Assembly (NCBI GenBank): GCA_031269635.1
Contig: JAISYY010000253.1
Coordinates: 1 to 25,238, forward strand
DNA from: Tannerella sp.
GTDB lineage: Bacteria > Bacteroidota > Bacteroidia > Bacteroidales > Tannerellaceae
DNA: 25,238 nt
Direction of reading: 5' to 3'
Shown in pieces: positions 23,616-25,238 of this stretch. The translations under genes and the position numbers were made by a program. Each line of letters opens with the position of its first letter. The first letter of the stretch is position 1. Below the pieces are notes generated by a model, which searched no databases, had not been told where the DNA came from, and was given only the letters and a program-made list of their open reading frames with translations.

Positions 23616-25238
23616 TTACCTGTAAACCCTCACCCGCCGCGCCGTCGTGCGGGCATGCGCCGACGTATCGTACATCGCTTCGCACAGTATGGCCGGAAGG
23701 ACAAACTCGCCCGTCCAGGAAGCCTGCAGGCGGACTTTTATTTCCTTCGATCGTCCTGCCGGAAGGTCGAAATAAGTAAGTATGCAGTCATCGCGTATAT
23801 CCTGATAGGTGAACGCGGTGGAAGAATCGCCTTCGGGGGAGGAATCGCCTGCCGCGACCATTCGTTCGTTGTATACCTCCCAGCCGGAAGGGATGATGTG
23901 CGTCAGGGCGACATCGGAGTAATCATCCCGCCCGCTGACATTCGAAACTTTTATCACGGCATAAAAATCCGTACCCTGCATCAGATTCGTCACATCGACC
24001 GGCACGCCGTTCATGTCCGTATGCGAAACATCCAGCTTTATGTTTTCGGATACGGCGGGAAGGTTGTCGACGACCGGACGGCTTTTCGTCGACAGGCTGA
24101 CGTGGAGCGCTCCTTCGTTGCCGTTTTCTATCTTCACCTTCCCGGCGGACGGGCTCGCGGGTAACTGTTCCTGGTATACGGCTTTCTTCGTATTCACTTT
24201 CTCCCGCTTCTTACCGTTCAACGACCATTCAAAGTCAAATTTGCCCGACATCTTCGCGGCAAACTGCCCCATGGCAACCATCGCATAAGCCGTACTCTGG
24301 GTCGAGAAACAACTTTCGCCGGACAGGTTCCCGGAAACTTTCCGCGCCTGCCGGAACGCTTCTTCATGCCTGTCCATCAAAACCAACGTTTCGAGAACCA
24401 TCGCCTCGTCGCGCGACGACGAGCCGTAAGTCGGGTTATTGGACGGATAGGGAGCAACCGTCGTAGAGGCATTGAAGGCAAGCTCGTTGGCGGCATCCTG
24501 TTTGCCGCATATCGCATAAGCCGCCGCCAGCCGCCAGCGCGACTGCAACGACAGGTCTTTCGCTTCCCGGAGGCGGTTCATGGCGCCCATTTCCGGCGCA
24601 CCGGCCAGCGCAAGCGTGTACAGGCGATATGCCTGCAGAAAGTCCGGCTGGCCGTATGAATAACGTTTGCCGGCCGAATCGTCCCGGCGCCAGTTCCGGG
24701 CGACGTTCCGCTGGTAACTTATCCATTTGTTTATAACGCCGCCGTTAACATTATAACCGCGTTCTCCGGCAAGGACAAGGAAACTGCCGGCATACGACGA
24801 AATCCAGTCGTTCGTATACCCCTCGCCCGACCAGTAAGCGAAACCGCCGTTTGCCAGTTGCCGCCGGTAAAGGTTCCCGATGGCTTCCGTTATATTCTTT
24901 TTCGTCTGCTCCGTTTCCTTTTCATCCAAATCCTTCAATTCGGAAAGATAGAGTAGCGGTAGCGCACGCGAAGTCAACTGTTCCGTACAGTAATGATGAT
25001 AGTCATACAGATAATCAAAACGGCGGCTGATATCCACCGGCGGTATGCGCGCCATTTCCACCTTCACCCAGTTGCCTTCGTACGCGGCGTCGAGGCTGTA
25101 ATCCAGTTCCACCGACCGGCCTTTTTCGAGCAACACGCTCTTGTAAGTAAGGGCAGGCGGATTCGGATTGCGGATATTTATTTCCATCGTTTCCGTTGAC
25201 GTATGCCCGCCGCCTGTTGCCGTGACGGTAACCGTCTC
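23616..25238 (-). CDS. Bacterial alpha-2-macroglobulin (5' partial)
   Basis: The frame is open to the right window edge; 540 residues of the C-terminal part are visible and the gene continues beyond. The YHHYCTEQLTSRALPLLYLSE stretch holds the thioester motif C-x-E-Q (Cys-Thr-Glu-Gln), which traps attacking proteases covalently. After it comes the alpha/alpha-toroid thioester domain (RRQLANGGFAYWSGEGYTNDWISSYAGSFLVLA and helical repeats), then the C-terminal macroglobulin/receptor-binding-like domains (YSDVALTHIIPSGWEVYNERM, ending RRVRVYR). The gene is upstream of pbpC on the same strand, as in E. coli yfhM-pbpC, where the pair is thought to guard and repair the periplasm. The stop is 258 bp before the proposed pbpC start, with the repeat array between. 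The signal peptide and macroglobulin domains 1-7 lie outside the window. Confidence 0.93.
   Translation of the reverse strand, partial: ETVTVTATGGGHTSTETMEINIRNPNPPALTYKSVLLEKGRSVELDYSLDAAYEGNWVKVEMARIPPVDISRRFDYLYDYHHYCTEQLTSRALPLLYLSELKDLDEKETEQTKKNITEAIGNLYRRQLANGGFAYWSGEGYTNDWISSYAGSFLVLAGERGYNVNGGVINKWISYQRNVARNWRRDDSAGKRYSYGQPDFLQAYRLYTLALAGAPEMGAMNRLREAKDLSLQSRWRLAAAYAICGKQDAANELAFNASTTVAPYPSNNPTYGSSSRDEAMVLETLVLMDRHEEAFRQARKVSGNLSGESCFSTQSTAYAMVAMGQFAAKMSGKFDFEWSLNGKKREKVNTKKAVYQEQLPASPSAGKVKIENGNEGALHVSLSTKSRPVVDNLPAVSENIKLDVSHTDMNGVPVDVTNLMQGTDFYAVIKVSNVSGRDDYSDVALTHIIPSGWEVYNERMVAAGDSSPEGDSSTAFTYQDIRDDCILTYFDLPAGRSKEIKVRLQASWTGEFVLPAILCEAMYDTSAHARTTARRVRVYR

Noticed and set aside
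23529..24164. Plus-strand open frame starting in the repeat array
   Set aside because: It results from the stop-poor repeat joined to the antisense of the alpha-2-macroglobulin gene.

Overview
The window fits a member of the Bacteroidota, most likely order Bacteroidales. Evidence: a SusC/SusD pair, several lipoproteins with a Cys lipobox, and repeated matches to the Bacteroides-type promoter (TTG, about 20 bp, then TAnnTTTGY), with few Shine-Dalgarno sequences. The organism looks like a glycan degrader. No rRNA, tRNA, CRISPR array, insertion sequence or phage gene was seen.

Left block (1-11550): the end of a glycan-use locus. On the plus strand lie a clan GH-A glycoside hydrolase (cut by the window edge), a membrane acyltransferase of the DUF5009/HGSNAT type and a secreted lipoprotein amidohydrolase, closely spaced. 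A lysoplasmalogenase-like (YhhN) gene on the minus strand interrupts them. After a roughly 400-nt leader holding an (AG)13 tract and a perfect 22-bp hairpin come SusC, SusD and a Big2/LamG-type lipoprotein, closed by a strong intrinsic terminator.

Middle block (11599-15064), all minus strand: an outer-membrane beta-barrel protein with an Asn-Gln repeat, endonuclease III (nth), the phenylalanyl-tRNA synthetase alpha subunit (pheS), and a decayed remnant of an AAA-ATPase/PD-(D/E)XK protein.

Right-middle block (15092-21002): an AraC-family regulator divergent from a five-gene operon: aldo/keto reductase (L-galactose/L-fucose dehydrogenase-like), zinc alcohol dehydrogenase (L-galactonate-5-dehydrogenase-like), amidohydrolase-type lactonase, L-rhamnose/L-fucose mutarotase, and a GH29 alpha-L-fucosidase lipoprotein. 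Together these read as release of an L-fucose-configured sugar, mutarotation, oxidation to a lactone, hydrolysis to the aldonate and a second oxidation. The three central enzymes exactly fit L-galactose to D-tagaturonate; for L-fucose a dehydratase would be missing here. The divergent spacer carries two GTCGATAA boxes 21 bp apart, a plausible AraC-type operator.

Right edge (21033-25238), minus strand: the pair formed by penicillin-binding protein 1C (pbpC) and a bacterial alpha-2-macroglobulin (truncated by the window). They are separated by an unusual array of nine 23-bp tandem repeats whose copies differ only by transitions and which has ATG codons and almost no stops in the pbpC direction.
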